From: Candidatus Omnitrophota bacterium
GTDB taxonomy: Bacteria > Omnitrophota > Gorgyraeia > JAHIPI01
Assembly (NCBI GenBank): GCA_030616695.1
Contig: JAUWWU010000041.1
Coordinates: 1-7,521, forward strand
Direction of reading: 5' to 3'
DNA length: 7,521 nucleotides
The notes beneath the pieces are model-generated. The model saw only the letters and a list, made by a program, of their open reading frames with translations, was not told the DNA's origin and did no database searches. The position numbers and the translations under genes were made by a program. Of the stretch, positions 6,804 through 7,521 are shown in pieces; the stretch's first letter is position 1, and each line of letters starts with the position of its first letter.

Positions 6804-7521
6804 TACAAGGCCTTTTTTTCATTAAAACCATACATTATATTCATATTCTGCACTGCCTGGCCTGCCGCGCCTTTCGTGAGATTGTCTATCGCGGATACCG
6901 CTACGATCATATCGTTCGCCACTTTCACTCCTATGTCGCAGAAATTAGTGAGTACAACATCTTTTAGTTCGGGCATGGCCTCGCTTCCTAAGAACCTGAC
7001 AAAGGGCTCATTCTTATAAAAATCTCCATAAAGCCTGTCTACTTCCTTCTGCGTCATCTTTTTCTTCTGCTTCATATAGACAGTCGAGATTATGCCTCTT
7101 TTAGTCGGTATAACATGCGGCACGAAGAGTGTATCAACGTTTTTGCCGGCAAGCTTGCTCAATTCCTGATTGATCTCGGGCCCATGTTGATGCGAACCGA
7201 CTTTATATGCCTTGGCATTATCCGATATTTCCGCGAACAACAAGTCCAGCGATGCCTTTCTCCCCGCTCCGGTAATACCGCTTTTGCTGTCAGCTATAAT
7301 ACCGGCCGGCTCAATAGCCGCATCCTTAAGCAACGGAGCGATACCGAGTATAATGCCTGTGGGGTAGCAGCCCGGATTCGCCACTAACTCAGCCCCCTTT
7401 ATCTTTTTCCTGTATAACTCGGGAAGCCCGTAAACCGCTTTTTTCAGATTTTCCTTGTCGCTATGGCTTTTGCCGTACCATTTTTCGTAAACATCGGGCG
7501 GTAATCTGTAATCGGCGCTCA
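6803..7521 (-). CDS. argC: N-acetyl-gamma-glutamyl-phosphate reductase, C-terminal two thirds (5' end outside the window)
   Basis: Reduces N-acetylglutamyl phosphate with NADPH to the semialdehyde. The reading frame stays open to the right edge: from 7519 it reads SADYRLPPDVYEKWYG, then VYGLPEL and VANPGCYPTG, where the Cys encoded at 7369-7367 is the predicted catalytic thiol. Next come DSKSGITGAGRKAS, HQHGPEI (the family usually has H-R-H-x-P-E-I, here Gln), PHVIPTKRGI, and the C-terminal DNLTKGAAGQAVQNMN. 238 complete codons are visible; judged against a usual length near 345, roughly 105 N-terminal residues with the NADP-binding Rossmann motif are off the edge. The GTG at 7384 is the internal Val of VANPGC, not a start. 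The stop TAA overlaps the argJ ATG. This is the first arg gene seen in the operon; the promoter is presumably beyond the edge. Confidence 0.97.
   Translation of the reverse strand, partial: SADYRLPPDVYEKWYGKSHSDKENLKKAVYGLPELYRKKIKGAELVANPGCYPTGIILGIAPLLKDAAIEPAGIIADSKSGITGAGRKASLDLLFAEISDNAKAYKVGSHQHGPEINQELSKLAGKNVDTLFVPHVIPTKRGIISTVYMKQKKKMTQKEVDRLYGDFYKNEPFVRFLGSEAMPELKDVVLTNFCDIGVKVANDMIVAVSAIDNLTKGAAGQAVQNMNIMYGFNEKKAL

Larger units (their letters stand above)
1..7521 (-). other. Arginine operon argCJBDFGH continuing into lysA
   Basis: Eight genes in one direction, with junctions between 4-nt overlap and 3-nt gap, and no terminator-like hairpin plus T-run between them. This is strong evidence for a single transcript and widespread translational coupling. 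The seven arg genes cover every step from glutamate to arginine when ArgJ recycles the acetyl group; carbamoyl phosphate synthetase and the primer for the first acetylglutamate must come from elsewhere or from ArgJ itself. No promoter or arginine-repressor operator is visible because the 5' end is missing. Confidence 0.85.

Noticed and set aside
6807..6814. Palindrome aaggcctt over the argJ ribosome binding site
   Set aside because: It could weakly hide the AAGG core, but 8 bp without a loop is too little to claim a regulatory structure.
5941..6825. 294-codon open frame on the plus strand opposite argJ
   Set aside because: It is antisense to a fully supported ArgJ with all family motifs. The translation is low-complexity and hydrophobic, without recognisable family motifs, and follows from the codon bias of argJ.
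6803..7384. Short argC starting at GTG 7384
   Set aside because: That GTG encodes the Val of the conserved VANPGCYPT motif in the middle of ArgC; homologous sequence continues upstream to the edge.
1..7521. Search for tRNA, rRNA, riboswitch, CRISPR, insertion sequence or terminator
   Set aside because: The window is coding end to end apart from gaps of at most 3 nt, and I saw no repeat arrays, terminal inverted repeats, transposase motifs or hairpin plus T-run within it.

Overview
This window is one uninterrupted arginine-biosynthesis operon read entirely from the minus strand. In transcription order, right to left, it holds argC (5' end outside the window), argJ, argB, argD, argF, argG, argH and the first 34 codons of lysA, which runs off the left edge. 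All eight genes are recognised from family motifs. Base composition is moderate. The proteins are lysine-rich, and ATA (Ile) and AGG (Arg) codons are frequent. No taxonomic marker is present. The gene order, the argH-lysA junction and the codon style suggest an uncultivated or environmental bacterium such as Omnitrophota or a deltaproteobacterial-type lineage, but this is a weak inference.

Layout: argC 7521-6803 (partial), argJ 6803-5604, argB 5600-4740, argD 4743-3553, argF 3551-2622, argG 2625-1447, argH 1444-104, lysA 102-1 (partial). Every junction lies between a 4-nt overlap and a 3-nt gap: TAATG for argC/argJ, 3 nt for argJ/argB, GTGA for argB/argD, 1 nt for argD/argF, ATGA for argF/argG, 2 nt for argG/argH and 1 nt for argH/lysA. 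There is therefore no room for internal terminators or intergenic regulatory elements. Ribosome binding sites lie inside the tail of the preceding gene. No non-coding stretch exceeds 3 nt. The promoter and any arginine operator must lie upstream of argC, outside the window.

Pathway: ArgJ makes N-acetylglutamate by moving the acetyl group from N-acetylornithine, which closes the acetyl cycle. ArgB phosphorylates it, ArgC reduces it and ArgD transaminates it to N-acetylornithine. ArgJ releases ornithine, ArgF carbamoylates it, and ArgG and ArgH convert citrulline to arginine. No argA, argE or carAB lies here. ArgB carries the N-terminal helix and C-terminal motif of arginine-inhibited kinases, the expected control point of a cyclic pathway. 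LysA, the last step of lysine synthesis, is attached downstream.

The window is mostly ordinary primary metabolism; I see no undescribed defence, mobile or RNA system. The most unusual items are in ArgH. It has a loop about 11 residues longer than usual that lacks the common Ile-Asp-Arg motif, and a C-terminus that stops early in a short basic tail encoded by a near-tandem 18-nt duplication and carrying the lysA ribosome binding site.
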